From the NCBI RefSeq assembly GCF_001013475.1, contig NZ_JZEF01000006.1:124001-188000 (forward strand): a DNA stretch of 64,000 bases, in the 5' to 3' direction. Positions 28,048-38,657 of the stretch are shown here, in pieces (position 1 is the stretch's first letter; every line of letters begins with the position of its first letter). A program made the translations under genes and the position numbers. The notes beneath the pieces are model-generated. The model did not search any database, was not told the DNA's origin, and saw only the letters and a program-made list of their open reading frames with translations. This DNA is from Xanthomonas arboricola pv. juglandis (GTDB taxonomy: Bacteria > Pseudomonadota > Gammaproteobacteria > Xanthomonadales > Xanthomonadaceae).

Positions 28048-30275
28048 TAGCTGGACAGATGCTCGATGGCGGCGACGCTGCCGAGGCGGTCGCCGAGCTT
28101 CTTCAGCAGGGCCAGGCGATTGGCGCGCAGTTGCGCGTCTTCGGCATTGACCATCACGCCATCGAAGAACGCGTCCACCTGTGGGCGCAACCGCGCCAGG
28201 CGTGCGAGCACGGCGACGTAGTCGTGCCGGTGCAGCGCATCGCCGGTATCGCCGATGGCCGCTTCCACCGCTTCGGCCAGGGCTTCTTCGGCCGGTTCGC
28301 GCAGCAGGCTGGTGTCGATGTCGCCGGGGATCTCGCCTTCAACCTTGCGCAGGATGTTGCGGATGCGCTTGTTGGCTGCCGCCAGGGCCTCGGCTTCGGG
28401 CAGCGTGGCGAAGATGCCGATCGCATCGATACGGCGGTCGAAGTCGTAGAGGGAACCGTGGGTCGCGCCCAGGTGCGCTCCTACGAGCCCTGTAGGAGCG
28501 CCCTCGGGCGCGACCGAGAACAGTGCGGCGACCGCGTTGAAATGCGTGGCAGGAACGCCTTTGTCTGCGTAGTAGCCGCGTAGGCGGTCGAGGATGAAGT
28601 CGAAGAGCTCAGCCAATTCTTCCAAATGCAGCGATCGCTGATTCGCATGTGACGTGGGGGCATCTACACCTGACGCACGTGCTTTGTCTGCAACATCTTT
28701 TTTCTGCCGCAGCACAACCTCAGACATCGACTGTTTTGCAGAGCTGTAGGCGTGATAGAGCAAATCCTTGAGGTCCAGATCAAACCCACTCTCAATCACC
28801 GTACGCGCCAACCCCAGGGCATTGCGCCGCAGCGCGAACGGGTCCTTGTTGCCGGTCGGCTTCAAACCGGCCGCAAAGCCACCGGCCAAGGTATCCAGCC
28901 GTTCGGCAATCGCCAGCACCTTGCCCAGCGGCGACAGTGCGATGTCGTCGCCGGCAAAGCGCGGCTGGTAGGCCTCGTCGATCGCCAGCGAAATCTCGCT
29001 CGGCTCACCGGCGGCCTTGGCGTAATGACGCCCGGCAATGCCCTGCAGCTCCGGGAATTCGTTGACCATGCGCGATTGCAGATCGTTCTTGGCCAGCTGC
29101 GCGGCGCGGCGCGCCTGCGCCGGATCCGCGCCCACCTGCGGCGCGATCGTCTCGGCCAGCGCCGCCACACGCGCCACCTTGTCGGCCACCGTACCCAGCT
29201 TGGCCTGGTAGGTCACGCTGGCCAGGCCCGCGCCCATCGCCTCCAGGCCCTGCTTGAGGTCTTCGTCGAAGAAGAACTTGGCATCGGCAAACCGCGGACG
29301 GATCACCCGCTCGTAGCCCTTGGCGACTTCGGCCACGTCCTTGGAGGCGATATTGGCGATGCCGATGAACTGCTCGGTCAACTTGCCGCCGTCGTCCAGC
29401 ACCGGGAAGAATTTCTGGTTGATCTCCATGGTTTCGATCAGCGCTTCCTGCGGCACCGCCAAGAAGTCGCGCTCGAAACTGCACAGCACCGCCGACGGCC
29501 ATTCGACCAGGTTGACCACCTGCTCCAGGTTGTCGTCGCTGATGCGCGCACTGCCGCCGGCCTGCCTGGCGGCGGCTTCGACCTCTACGACGATGCGCGC
29601 ACGGCGTGCGTCCGCATCCACCAGCACATGCGCCGCGCGCAAGGCCTCGATGTAATCGCCCGGTGCCGCCAGCGACACCTCGCCCTGATGCATGAAACGA
29701 TGCCCGCGGCTGAGGCGATCGCCACGCACGCCCAGCAGCTGGGCCGGAACCACGCTATCGCCGAACAGCAGCACCAGCCATTGCACCGGTCGCGCGAAGG
29801 CGTATTCGTGCGCGCCCCAGCGCATCGGCTTGGGGATCGGCATCGCGGCGATGGCTTCGCGCAGGATGTCGGGCAGCAGGTCGGCAGTGCGCGCGCCCGG
29901 CGTCACCGCGCGGTGCACGAAGCGCTCGCCCTTGGCGTCGCTGGTGCGCTCCAGCGCGGTCCAGTCGATCCCTGCCTTGGCGGCGAAACCGGCCAGCGCC
30001 TTGGTCGGCTTGCCCTCGGCATCCAGCGCGATGTTGAGATACGGGCCCAGCACTTCGGAGCGCTGCTCGGGCTGCTCGGTGGCCACGCCCGGCAGCAGCA
30101 CCGCCAGGCGGCGTGGTGTGGACAGCGGCTTGGCATCGCCACGGGTGACCGCGACGCCGCGTTTTTCCAGACCGTGCAGCACGCCATCGAAGAAAGCCTG
30201 CGCCAGACCCGGCAGCGCCTTGACCGGCAGCTCTTCGGTGCCCAGTTCGATCAGCAGGGGAAGTTGTTCGCTCAT
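28047..30275 (-). CDS. glyS: Glycyl-tRNA synthetase beta subunit
   Basis: A 742-residue GlyS, the beta subunit of the alpha2beta2 bacterial glycyl-tRNA synthetase. It starts [20 protein letters not shown] and contains the family motifs [61 protein letters not shown] and, near the end, [14 protein letters not shown] and [11 protein letters not shown]. It is about 50 residues longer than the ~690-residue E. coli protein. Two segments account for this: about 30-40 residues around [20 protein letters not shown], and about 19 residues ([19 protein letters not shown]) encoded by a REP-like palindrome. The frame stays open through both. glyQ lies upstream across a repeat-filled gap. Confidence 0.95.
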   Translation of the reverse strand: MSEQLPLLIELGTEELPVKALPGLAQAFFDGVLHGLEKRGVAVTRGDAKPLSTPRRLAVLLPGVATEQPEQRSEVLGPYLNIALDAEGKPTKALAGFAAKAGIDWTALERTSDAKGERFVHRAVTPGARTADLLPDILREAIAAMPIPKPMRWGAHEYAFARPVQWLVLLFGDSVVPAQLLGVRGDRLSRGHRFMHQGEVSLAAPGDYIEALRAAHVLVDADARRARIVVEVEAAARQAGGSARISDDNLEQVVNLVEWPSAVLCSFERDFLAVPQEALIETMEINQKFFPVLDDGGKLTEQFIGIANIASKDVAEVAKGYERVIRPRFADAKFFFDEDLKQGLEAMGAGLASVTYQAKLGTVADKVARVAALAETIAPQVGADPAQARRAAQLAKNDLQSRMVNEFPELQGIAGRHYAKAAGEPSEISLAIDEAYQPRFAGDDIALSPLGKVLAIAERLDTLAGGFAAGLKPTGNKDPFALRRNALGLARTVIESGFDLDLKDLLYHAYSSAKQSMSEVVLRQKKDVADKARASGVDAPTSHANQRSLHLEELAELFDFILDRLRGYYADKGVPATHFNAVAALFSVAPEGAPTGLVGAHLGATHGSLYDFDRRIDAIGIFATLPEAEALAAANKRIRNILRKVEGEIPGDIDTSLLREPAEEALAEAVEAAIGDTGDALHRHDYVAVLARLARLRPQVDAFFDGVMVNAEDAQLRANRLALLKKLGDRLGSVAAIEHLSS
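28461..28515. repeat. REP-like palindrome embedded in frame in glyS
   Basis: GGTCGCGCCCAGGTGCGCTCCTAC (28461-28484) and its near-complement at 28492-28515 flank a 7-bp loop. This is the same element as the intergenic palindromes (for example 35762-35831), but here it lies inside the glyS reading frame and adds about 19 residues between [10 protein letters not shown] and [10 protein letters not shown]. Confidence 0.85.
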
Positions 30276-30299
30276 AAGACGTGGACCTTTACGTGTTCC

Positions 30300-30565
30300 C
30301 TTCTCCGGTCGGAAGAAGGTGCCCCGAAGGGGCGGATGAGGGTACGGGCGAAGCTCTGTGGAGTTTGGGTGCAGGAGGGCTGCTACTCGCCCCCTCACCC
30401 CGACCCCTCTCCCGAGGGGAGAGGGGCTTGCGGGTTCCTTCTCCCGTCGGGAGAAGGTGCCCCGAAGAGGCGGATGAGGGTGCGAGCGAAGCTCTGTGGA
30501 GTCTGGGTGCAGGAAGGCTGCGCCTCCGTCCCCTCACCCCAACCCCTCTCACGGGAGAGAGGGGC
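30300..30565. repeat. Two tandem copies of a ~138-bp intergenic repeat between glyQ and glyS
   Basis: GTGCCCCGAAGGGGCGGATGAG at about 30319 recurs at 30457 with an A/G change, followed in both by GCGAAGCTCTGTGGAGT and GGGTGCAGGA. Each copy has hairpins such as CTTCTCCCGTCGGGAGAAG. The family is related to the 169-bp units at 13.3 kb and fills the 295-bp gap between glyQ and glyS, where these genes are normally close together. Confidence 0.85.
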
Positions 30566-30570
30566 TTTGG

Positions 30571-31479
<909 letters not shown>

Positions 31480-31569
31480 GCAGCAAAGGCCGTGCGGAAG
31501 GGGTGCGCTAGTATACCGGCCGACCCGCAGCGCTTTGCCGCGGAGCACCGCCGCAGGGGAACATCGAAC

Positions 31570-33384
31570 ATGGAACAGCGGCGTACGGCCGATCCAGACA
31601 GCGCAGCGGCGATCCTGCCGCGCGGCCGGTTGATGTTCGACCCGGTGGCTGCCGCGTTGCTCGCCGATGGCATGGTGGTGCCGCACGAACACGAGCGCGT
31701 GCAGTTCTCCGCCGCCGGCGTGCGCAATGCCAGCGAGGTGCATCCGCTGGTGCTGCTGGCCAATCTCAAGCTGCATGCCGCGCAGCCGCCGGCCGGCGAA
31801 CTCGGGCTGGAACGGCTGACCGAATGGCTGGCCACCCGCACCGGCCTGCGCTATCTGCGCATCGATCCCACCCGCATCGATGTGGCCGCGGTCACCGGTG
31901 TGGTCTCGCATGCGTATGCGCGCCGCCACCGCATCCTGCCGCTGGCGCTGGATGCCGAGCGCGTGCTGATCGCCACCAGCGAGCCGCTGGCGCTGGAATG
32001 GCTGGCCGACGTGCAGCATCTGAGCCGGCGTCGCATCGAGCTGGCACTGATCAACCCGCTGGACCTGCATCGCTACACGATGGAGTTCTTCGGCGTGACC
32101 CAGTCGGTGCGCGGCGCGCGCGGCGATGTGCGCAGCGCCGAACCGGGTGCCGGCCTGCCCAGTTTCGAGCAGCTGGTGGAACTGGGCCGCGCCGGCGACG
32201 TCAATGCCGACGACCACCACATCGTGCATATCGTCGACTGGCTGCTGCAGTACGCCTACGAACAGCGGGCCAGCGACATCCATCTGGAGCCGCGTCGCGA
32301 GGCAGGGCGCATGCGCTTCCGCATCGACGGGGTGCTGCACAAGGTGCTGGAAGTACCACCGTCGGTGATGACCGCGGTGGTCAGCCGCATCAAGGTGCTC
32401 GGGCGCATGGACCTGGCCGAACGCCGCCGCCCGCAGGATGGCCGCATCAAGACCCGGTCGCCGGGTGGGCGCGAGGTGGAAATGCGCTTGTCCACGATGC
32501 CCACCGCATTCGGCGAGAAGTGCGTGATGCGTATCTTCGACCCGGATTCGGCGTTCAAGAGCATCGAGCAACTCGGCTTCAGCCCGGAAGAGGCCGCCGG
32601 CTGGAGCGCGCTGGTCGAGCGCCCGCACGGCATCGTGCTGGTCACCGGCCCGACCGGCTCGGGCAAGACCACCACGCTGTATTCCACGCTCAAGCGCCTG
32701 GCCACGCCGGACGTGAACGTGTGCAGCGTGGAGGACCCGATCGAAATGATCGCGCCCGAGTTCAACCAGATGCAGGTGCAGCAGAACATCGACCTGGATT
32801 TCGCCAGCGGCGTACGCACGCTGCTGCGCCAGGACCCGGACATCATCATGATCGGCGAAATCCGCGACCTGGAGACCGCGCAGATGGCGGTGCAGGCCTC
32901 GCTCACCGGGCATCTGGTGCTATCGACGCTGCACACCAACGACGCCGCCTCGGCGATCACCCGCCTGCTGGACCTGGGCGTGCCGCATTACCTGGTGGCG
33001 TCCACGCTCAACGGCGTGCTGGCGCAGCGGCTGGTGCGCACCCTGTGCGTGCACTGCAAGCGCCCGCATACGCTCAGCGACGACGAGTGGGCGGCGATCC
33101 GCGAGCCGGGCGAAGCGCTGCCGGAGGTGCTGAACGTGCACGCGCCGGTCGGCTGCCTGGAATGCCGCCGCACCGGCTATCTGGGCCGTGTCGGCCTGTA
33201 CGAGTTGCTGCCGGTGAGCCCGCGCCTGCGCAGCCTGATCCGCGCCGACACCGACCTGGCCAGCTTCAGCCATGCCGCACGTGGCGAGGGCTTGCGCACG
33301 CTGCGGCGCACCGGCCTGGAGAAGGTGGCCGCCGGGCTGACCACGGTGGAAGAGGTGTTGTCGGTGTTGCCGCCGCGGGACTAG
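31570..33384 (+). CDS. GspE/PilB-type secretion/pilus assembly ATPase
   Basis: A 604-residue AAA+ traffic ATPase. The N-terminal part (about 60-180) is a MshEN/T2SSE_N domain ([21 protein letters not shown]). Next come [19 protein letters not shown], the Asp box, Walker [16 protein letters not shown] near 360-374, the Asp box [13 protein letters not shown] with Walker B, the His box [13 protein letters not shown], and a tetracysteine zinc motif (CVHCKRPH and CLECRRTG). It energises type II secretion or type IV pilus-like machinery from the cytoplasmic side. No other gsp/pil genes are nearby, so it is an orphan relative to xps or pil clusters. A start at 31570 directly before MEQRRTADP is used. 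Confidence 0.88.
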   Translation: MEQRRTADPDSAAAILPRGRLMFDPVAAALLADGMVVPHEHERVQFSAAGVRNASEVHPLVLLANLKLHAAQPPAGELGLERLTEWLATRTGLRYLRIDPTRIDVAAVTGVVSHAYARRHRILPLALDAERVLIATSEPLALEWLADVQHLSRRRIELALINPLDLHRYTMEFFGVTQSVRGARGDVRSAEPGAGLPSFEQLVELGRAGDVNADDHHIVHIVDWLLQYAYEQRASDIHLEPRREAGRMRFRIDGVLHKVLEVPPSVMTAVVSRIKVLGRMDLAERRRPQDGRIKTRSPGGREVEMRLSTMPTAFGEKCVMRIFDPDSAFKSIEQLGFSPEEAAGWSALVERPHGIVLVTGPTGSGKTTTLYSTLKRLATPDVNVCSVEDPIEMIAPEFNQMQVQQNIDLDFASGVRTLLRQDPDIIMIGEIRDLETAQMAVQASLTGHLVLSTLHTNDAASAITRLLDLGVPHYLVASTLNGVLAQRLVRTLCVHCKRPHTLSDDEWAAIREPGEALPEVLNVHAPVGCLECRRTGYLGRVGLYELLPVSPRLRSLIRADTDLASFSHAARGEGLRTLRRTGLEKVAAGLTTVEEVLSVLPPRD

Positions 33385-33424
33385 GCGGATCGCCTGGGAC
33401 TTGCACGGTGATCGGCACAGGCGA

Positions 33425-33607
33425 CCCTCACCCCCAACCCCCGCTCCGCGCCCCGGCCCGCGTTTGCGACGCGGGCGCTCCAAGGCACGCGCGCCAGTGG
33501 CGCGCAAGCCGTGCCCTCTCGCTCGGCGGGAGAGGGGCTCGCTCCGTTCTCCCACCGTTTGCTCCGTTCTCCCACGGGGAGGAGCTGCCCGAAGGGCGGA
33601 TGAGGGT
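33425..33607. repeat. Intergenic repeat related to the 169-bp units
   Basis: It contains GCGTTTGCGACGCGGGCGCT and GGCACGCGCGCCAGTGGCGC nearly identical to the 13.3-14.1 kb array, then a duplicated GCTCCGTTCTCCCAC block and GAAGGGCGGATGAGGGTACG. It lies in a 540-bp gap after the GspE-type gene. The remainder (33608-33924) shows no convincing gene; a minus-strand frame ending VADSVAAVIVRR could be a coding remnant. Confidence 0.8.
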
Positions 33608-33859
33608 ACGTCGGCACGCACATTGCGCCATTGGCAGGGGCTCGGCCTCACCATTGACCAGGTACACGGCACGGCCGAGTACAACCAGATCAGCGGCGCA
33701 CGATCACCGCGGCAACCGAGTCGGCAACCGACATGGCACAAACCATCTCAGCCATCACTGCTCTTACATCCACACAGCGCAAGTAGCCAGCTCCCCGCCC
33801 CCCAGCCATCAGCACATAGCCATCCGGAATAACCTTAGCTGCATGCGTTGGCACGCCAC

Positions 33860-33890
33860 TTGAAAAAAACCGGCTGGAGCTGCCTACAAT
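33860..33890 (+). promoter_or_regulatory. Possible sigma70-type promoter of the glutamine amidotransferase gene
   Basis: TTGAAA (33860-33865) and TACAAT (33885-33890) are separated by 19 bp, slightly longer than ideal, with the ATG 35 bp downstream. Assigned by eye only. Confidence 0.35.
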
Positions 33891-33924
33891 CGGGCACATC
33901 AGTCGCTGCTGGATTTTCGTCCGC

Positions 33925-34689
33925 ATGTCCGCCTTGCCGTTCCTGATCATCGAAACCGGGCATCCCGTGCCGGAGATGAAGCGATACGGCCGTTTTCGGC
34001 ACTGGATCCGCGTCGCGGCCGGGCTGGCCGAGCATGAGACCGTCGCCGTCGATGTCGCCAACGGCGGCCGCCTGCCCGACCGTGACGGCTTTGCCGGCAC
34101 CATCGTCAGCGGCTCGGCCGCCTACGTCACCGACCGCGCCGACTGGAGCGAACGCAGTGCCGCCTGGCTGCGCGATGCCGCCCACCAGGGCATGCCGCTG
34201 CTCGGTATCTGCTACGGGCACCAGCTGCTGGCGCACGCGCTGGGCGGCGAAGTCGATTACAACCCGGCCGGGCGCGAGTCCGGCACCATCGCGCTGGAAT
34301 TGCACCCGCCGGCCGAGCAGGACCCGTTGTTTGCCGGCCTGCCGGCGCATTTCCCGGCGCACGCCACGCACATGCAAACCGTGGTGCGCGCCCCGGACGG
34401 CGCCATCGTGCTGGCGCATTCGCGACAGGACCGCTGCCATGCCTTCCGCTGGGGGCAGGCCACCTGGGGCGTGCAGTTCCACCCCGAGTTCGCCACCCAC
34501 CACATGCGCGGCTATGTGCAGGCGCGCGCCGAGTGCATTGCCCGCCACGGGCACTGCGCCCGCACGGTCGCCCGCGAGGTCACCGCCGCGCCGATCGCCC
34601 GCAAGCTGCTGCGCCGGTTCGTGCATCACGCACGCGGCCTGCAAACAGTGACCACTCATCCCGCCGCACACACGCAAAAGCAGCGATAA
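33925..34689 (+). CDS. Class I glutamine amidotransferase (GuaA-N-like)
   Basis: A 254-residue single-domain GATase1. The catalytic triad is visible: nucleophile Cys about 96 in GMPLLGICYGHQLLAHALGG, His about 186 and Glu about 188 in WGVQFHPEFATHHMRGYV. It starts MSALPFLIIETGHPVPEMKR. It resembles the stand-alone GMP synthase-type amidotransferases annotated as glutamine amidotransferase in proteobacteria, and may act on gamma-glutamyl or similar amides. The partner synthase is not adjacent. The C-terminal ~35 residues are basic. It is followed after 45 bp by a membrane-protein gene in the same direction. Confidence 0.87.
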   Translation: MSALPFLIIETGHPVPEMKRYGRFRHWIRVAAGLAEHETVAVDVANGGRLPDRDGFAGTIVSGSAAYVTDRADWSERSAAWLRDAAHQGMPLLGICYGHQLLAHALGGEVDYNPAGRESGTIALELHPPAEQDPLFAGLPAHFPAHATHMQTVVRAPDGAIVLAHSRQDRCHAFRWGQATWGVQFHPEFATHHMRGYVQARAECIARHGHCARTVAREVTAAPIARKLLRRFVHHARGLQTVTTHPAAHTQKQR

Positions 34690-34734
34690 TCGCGCCACGC
34701 CGGATGGTCCGGTGCGTATCGATCCGGAATGGGA

Positions 34735-35634
34735 ATGAGCGAAATCCGCAAGGTGCCGGCGTCTGCCGGCGCAGAATGGCTGTTGACCGGTTTCTCGCTG
34801 TTGAAGCGGGCGCCGCTGGCGCTTGGCTCGCTGGGGGTGATCTGGAGCGTGGCGGCCACCCTGGTGGTGTCGCTGTCGGTGCTGGTGCCGCTGCTGGGCC
34901 CGGCCCTGCAGTTCCTGCTGGTGCTGGCCGGCCCGCTGTTCATGGGCGGCCTGCTGTGGGCGATCCGCGAGGTCGACGAAGGCCGCATCGCCAAGCCGTC
35001 GCATCTGCTGCACGGCCTGCAGGACGGCCGCGCGCCGCATCTGCTGGTGTCGCTGCTGCCGCAGCTGATCGCCGGCCTGCTGCTGGGCGTGCTGCTGCTG
35101 GTGATGATCGGCGCCAGCGGGCTGCAGCAGTTGTCCGAGGTGATGATCAAGATCAACCAGATCAGCCAGTCCGGCGCGCAGCCGGACCCGGTGCAGATCG
35201 AGCAGCTGGCCGCCAGCCTGCCGGCCGGCCGCATCCTGCTGTGGCTGCTGCTGACCATCGCCACCTTTGCGGCAATGACGCTGGCGCTGTTCGTGATGCC
35301 GCCGCAGGTGATGTTCGACCGCAGCACCGGCGGCCACGCGCTGCGCGAGAGCCTGCGTGCCAGCCTGCACAACCTGCCGGCGATGCTGGTGTTCTTCGTG
35401 CTGGCCTTCATCGCCATCTTCGCGATCTATTTCGCGGTGATGATCGTGGCGCTGATCGTCGGCCTGGTGGCCGGGCAGACCGTGGCGATGTGGCTGGCCC
35501 AGCTGCTGCTGATGGCGGTGCTGATGCCGGTATTCGCCGGCTCGGTGTACGCCGCCTGGAAGCAGATGTTCACCCACGCAGGCGCAACCGCGCAGCCCAC
35601 GGCGCCGTCGCGCCCGGATGTGTTCGCCGCCTGA
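34735..35634 (+). CDS. BPSS1780-family integral membrane protein
   Basis: A 299-residue protein with about six strongly hydrophobic helices. It starts MSEIRKVPASAGAEWLLTGF, and the pattern GAEWLLTGFSLLKRAPLALG followed by PLFMGGLLWAIREVDEGR matches the conserved BPSS1780/COG5473 membrane family of unknown function. The ATG at 34735 has a GGGA just upstream; an alternative ATG lies two codons earlier at 34729. The C-terminus ends SRPDVFAA, and a partial copy of this gene end occurs about 115 bp downstream. It may be cotranscribed with the amidotransferase gene. Confidence 0.8.
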   Translation: MSEIRKVPASAGAEWLLTGFSLLKRAPLALGSLGVIWSVAATLVVSLSVLVPLLGPALQFLLVLAGPLFMGGLLWAIREVDEGRIAKPSHLLHGLQDGRAPHLLVSLLPQLIAGLLLGVLLLVMIGASGLQQLSEVMIKINQISQSGAQPDPVQIEQLAASLPAGRILLWLLLTIATFAAMTLALFVMPPQVMFDRSTGGHALRESLRASLHNLPAMLVFFVLAFIAIFAIYFAVMIVALIVGLVAGQTVAMWLAQLLLMAVLMPVFAGSVYAAWKQMFTHAGATAQPTAPSRPDVFAA

Positions 35635-35675
35635 TCGCCTTGATCCGGGATGTGCCGACAACAAAGCCCTGATCC

Positions 35676-35831
35676 GTAGGAGCGCACCTGGGCGCGACGA
35701 AGCGTCCCCCGGGAACGCCCTCGCTCGCGCGAACGTGTTCGCCGCCTGACCATCCAAACCCGTAGGAGCGCGCCTGGGCGCGACGAAGCTTTCCTCAGGA
35801 GAGCCCCGGTCGCGCCCAGGTGCGCTCCTAC
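35676..35831. repeat. Two REP-like units with a copied gene 3' end between them
   Basis: The first half-unit GTAGGAGCGCACCTGGGCGC begins at 35676. A full palindrome with matching arms follows at 35762-35831. Between them, GTGTTCGCCGCCTGA at 35735-35749 repeats the last codons and stop of the preceding membrane-protein gene (35620-35634). The block separates two convergent genes and probably acts as a terminator. Confidence 0.8.
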
Positions 35832-35904
35832 GTGGGTGATCGCGTCCGGGTGATGCCGGGTTGCGCAGCTGCATGTCGGCACGCGCCTAAGCGCGGCGAG
35901 TGCG

Positions 35905-36642
35905 CTAGGCGGGCTTCGGCCCCACCGCGCGCGAGGCGATGATGCCCAGCTCGTAGAGCAGGCACATCGGGATGGCCAGCATTAGCTGCGAGACCACGTC
36001 CGGCGGGGTGAGCACCGCGGCCAGGATGAAGATGCCGACGATGGCATAGCCGCGGCCTTCGCTCAGCTGCTTGGGGCTGACCCAGCCCAGCAGCACCAGG
36101 ATCACCAACGCCACCGGCAACTCGAAACTCGCACCGAAGGCGAAGAAGATCGCCAGCACGAAATCCAGGTAGGAATTGGCGTCCGGAGTAATGGCGATCA
36201 CGTCCGGCTTGAACGTGGTCAAAAAGTGGAACACCGCCGGCAACACCAGAAAATACGCGAACGCGCAGCCGATGTAGAACAGCGCCACTGCCGAGGCCAG
36301 CAGCGGGAATGCGAGTTTCTTTTCGCGCTGGTACAGGCCCGGCGCCACGAAGGCCCAGGCCTGGTACAGCAGCCACGGCACGCTGACGAACACCGCCACG
36401 AAGAAGGTCAGCTTGAGCGGTGCGAAGAACGCGCCGGCCGGGTTCATCGCGATCATCGTCTGCCCCAGCGGCAGCTGCGAAATCAGCGGTGCGGCCAGCC
36501 ACGAATAGATCGCGCGGGAGAACGGCAGCAATGCCAGCAGCACCACGCCCAGGCCGATCAGGGCGCGCACCAGGCGCGCGCGCAATTCGACCAGATGCTC
36601 GATCAGACTGCTTTCGGCCTGTGCGTCGTCGAACAGGCTCAC
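35905..36642 (-). CDS. tatC: Twin-arginine translocase subunit TatC
   Basis: A 245-residue six-helix membrane protein that is the Tat signal-peptide receptor. Motifs: SLIEHLVELRARLVRALIGL at the N-terminus, MNPAGAFFAPLKLTFFVAVF, PWLLYQAWAFVAPGLYQREK with the conserved periplasmic-loop Pro and cytoplasmic Glu, and FGASFELPVALVIL. The start is GTG and overlaps the tatB stop by 4 bp. It is last in a tatA-tatB-tatC operon. Expected partners are TatA and TatB, and substrates are folded RR-signal proteins. Confidence 0.95.
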   Translation of the reverse strand: MSLFDDAQAESSLIEHLVELRARLVRALIGLGVVLLALLPFSRAIYSWLAAPLISQLPLGQTMIAMNPAGAFFAPLKLTFFVAVFVSVPWLLYQAWAFVAPGLYQREKKLAFPLLASAVALFYIGCAFAYFLVLPAVFHFLTTFKPDVIAITPDANSYLDFVLAIFFAFGASFELPVALVILVLLGWVSPKQLSEGRGYAIVGIFILAAVLTPPDVVSQLMLAIPMCLLYELGIIASRAVGPKPA

Positions 36643-37277
36643 GGCTGTTTCTCCTGGATCTTGCCCGGCGCAGCCGGCTCGGTCGGCGCCTTCAGCGTGC
36701 TCGGCTCCATCGGCGGGTTGGTGGCCGGCGTCTGCGCCTGCGCGCTGGTGCTGCTGAGATGCGCGGCATGCGGCGCCGGCACCACGGTGTCGTGCGGGGC
36801 CGGTATCAAGGTTTGATACGGCGCCGGCGCAATCGGCTGGGCCTGGGCAATGACCGGTGCGGCCTCATGGTCGGCCGCATCCGCAGCGCCCGCTGCCGAC
36901 GTGGCAGTCGCCCCGGCCGACAGATCCGCATGCGCCAGCTCCAGCGGTGTCGCCACCGGTGTGGCCGTGCTGCGGATATCGATATCGCGCCCCACCTCGT
37001 CGTGCAGCGCGCGGGCGCCCTGCTCCAGATGCTGCTGCTTGTTGCGCAGCTGGTCTTCGGCTTCGCGCAGCGAGGCCTGCACATCCTGCAGGCTGCGCTT
37101 GAGCTCTTCGGCTTCCAGCTCGCGCTCCAGTTCCTGCTTGACCGAATCCCACTGCATGCGCGCGCGGCGCACCCACAGTCCGGCAAACCGGGCCGCCTTG
37201 GGCAGGCGCTCGGGACCGAGCACCACCAGGGCGACGATTGCAATCAGCGTCAGTTCGCCAACACCTATGTCAAACAC
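36639..37277 (-). CDS. tatB: Sec-independent translocase subunit TatB
   Basis: A 212-residue protein with one N-terminal membrane helix (MFDIGVGELTLIAIVALVVL) followed by the conserved GPERLPKAAR hinge and an amphipathic helix (VKQELERELEAEELKRSLQD). The rest is a low-complexity, Ala/Pro/Thr-rich tail. It forms the TatBC substrate-recognition complex. The start is GTG. It lies 15 bp after tatA and overlaps tatC. The long tail is variable in the family. Confidence 0.93.
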   Translation of the reverse strand: MFDIGVGELTLIAIVALVVLGPERLPKAARFAGLWVRRARMQWDSVKQELERELEAEELKRSLQDVQASLREAEDQLRNKQQHLEQGARALHDEVGRDIDIRSTATPVATPLELAHADLSAGATATSAAGAADAADHEAAPVIAQAQPIAPAPYQTLIPAPHDTVVPAPHAAHLSSTSAQAQTPATNPPMEPSTLKAPTEPAAPGKIQEKQP

Positions 37278-37292
37278 CGACGCCGCTCCGGA

Positions 37293-37520
37293 TCAACGCG
37301 CGTCGCGATCGCGCTCGGCCTGCGCTTCACGTGCCTGCTCCGCCGTGCGGGTGTCGTCACCGAGCTTGCCGGCCGGCTTGTCGTCGTCGTGCATGCCTTT
37401 CTTGAATTCCTTGACCGCGCTGCCGAGATCCTTGGCACCGCTGGTGAGCCGCTTGGTACCGAACACCAGCAACACGATCACCAGCACGATCAGCCAGTGC
37501 CAAATGCTGAAACCGCCCAT
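37293..37520 (-). CDS. tatA: Sec-independent translocase subunit TatA
   Basis: A 75-residue pore-forming Tat subunit. Its single N-terminal helix is [20 protein letters not shown], followed by [20 protein letters not shown] (hinge plus amphipathic helix) and a charged tail rich in Asp, Arg and Gln. The ATG at 37520 gives the normal short N-terminus. It is the first of the tatABC genes, 73 bp after the SYLF protein gene on the same strand. Confidence 0.95.
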   Translation of the reverse strand: MGGFSIWHWLIVLVIVLLVFGTKRLTSGAKDLGSAVKEFKKGMHDDDKPAGKLGDDTRTAEQAREAQAERDRDAR

Positions 37521-37593
37521 GATCTGCTCGCTTGCTGAAGAAGAAGGAAGACGCAGGATACCCCAGCGCACCGCGCAGGGGGATGACAGCCTG

Positions 37594-38496
37594 TCAGCGG
37601 TTGCCGTCCAGCGATTCGGTACGGATTTCGCCATCGGACACCGGCTGGAAGCCCTGCTGCGGCGGTGGCGTCGTGCTGGGCTGCATCGGCACGGTGCTGG
37701 CCTCGTTCACCGCTGGCGGCGGCGTGGTGGTCGCCTGTGCCGGCGGCGGCGTTGCCGGACGCGGCGCGCTGGCGCCGTCGTCGGCGCTGCCATCGGTACC
37801 GCGATTGGCGCGTGCGGTGTAGGTCGCCTCTTCCAGGCGGTCGCGGAAGGCGATCACGTCGGTGGAGGCACGCTCGTTGGTGCGGCCTTCGAAGATCATG
37901 CGCGGGGTGGCGCCGCCACCGTAGGCGTTGAGGTCGGCGGCATCGTCGATCTGCAGCACCGCACCGTCCAGCGCCACGCCGGCGAACAGGCCACGGGCGC
38001 GCGACCACGACCAGATTTCGGCCTTGAGCTGACCGTCGGTGGCGGCGGCGGCATTGCGGCCGACCGGGCCGGCGGCCACGCCGGCATCGGCACCGAGGGT
38101 GAACTTGCCGTTGACGATGTTGTCCAGGCTGCGGTCGTTGCGGAACACCAGCACCACGTCGGAGGATTGCACGCCGGCCTGGAAGCCGATGCTGCCGCCG
38201 GTGAGCTTGACGAACACCGGCTGCGACCAGCTGCCATCGGCATTCTTCATCGACATCAGGCCATGCCCGCGCCGGCCGCCGATCACCAGCCCGGCCTTGA
38301 GCGTGTCGGGGATGACCACGATGGCGCGCGCCTCGTCGAGCAGCTTGTCCGGGATCGCCTGCTCGGGGATCTTCATGATCTCGTTGAGCACGCGCACCGC
38401 GTTACGCGCGCGCTGGTCCTCTTCCGGGCCGGCGACGGCATGGCCGGCGGCGAAGGTCAGCGACAACAACAGGGCCAGGCGCGACAGACGAGGCAT
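37594..38496 (-). CDS. SYLF-domain lipid-binding protein, exported
   Basis: A 300-residue protein with a signal peptide about 1-22 ([20 protein letters not shown]). The SYLF/Ysc84 domain covers about 35-225: [60 protein letters not shown] and [20 protein letters not shown]. The last ~80 residues are a Pro/Thr/Gln-rich tail ending ESLDGNR. SYLF proteins bind phosphoinositides or other lipids; the bacterial role is unclear. Divergent from hemH and upstream of tatA on the same strand. Confidence 0.88.
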   Translation of the reverse strand: MPRLSRLALLLSLTFAAGHAVAGPEEDQRARNAVRVLNEIMKIPEQAIPDKLLDEARAIVVIPDTLKAGLVIGGRRGHGLMSMKNADGSWSQPVFVKLTGGSIGFQAGVQSSDVVLVFRNDRSLDNIVNGKFTLGADAGVAAGPVGRNAAAATDGQLKAEIWSWSRARGLFAGVALDGAVLQIDDAADLNAYGGGATPRMIFEGRTNERASTDVIAFRDRLEEATYTARANRGTDGSADDGASAPRPATPPPAQATTTPPPAVNEASTVPMQPSTTPPPQQGFQPVSDGEIRTESLDGNR

Positions 38497-38657
38497 GACA
38501 AGCTCCAGAGGACAATCCGTCAAAGATAGCAATGGCGCGACGTTAGTGGTGGCGCAATGAATCGGTGGTGAGCGCAGCCAGGCGGCAGAGGCGGTCAATG
38601 GCGGCGATCGATGCGCTGTCCTCGGCAGCGCTGCTGCGCTCTGCCAGAATGGTGCGC

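Noticed and set aside
33690..34103. Minus-strand gene overlapping the start of the amidotransferase
   Set aside because: Mostly antisense to a supported gene; only the last ~40 codons resemble protein and could be a remnant.
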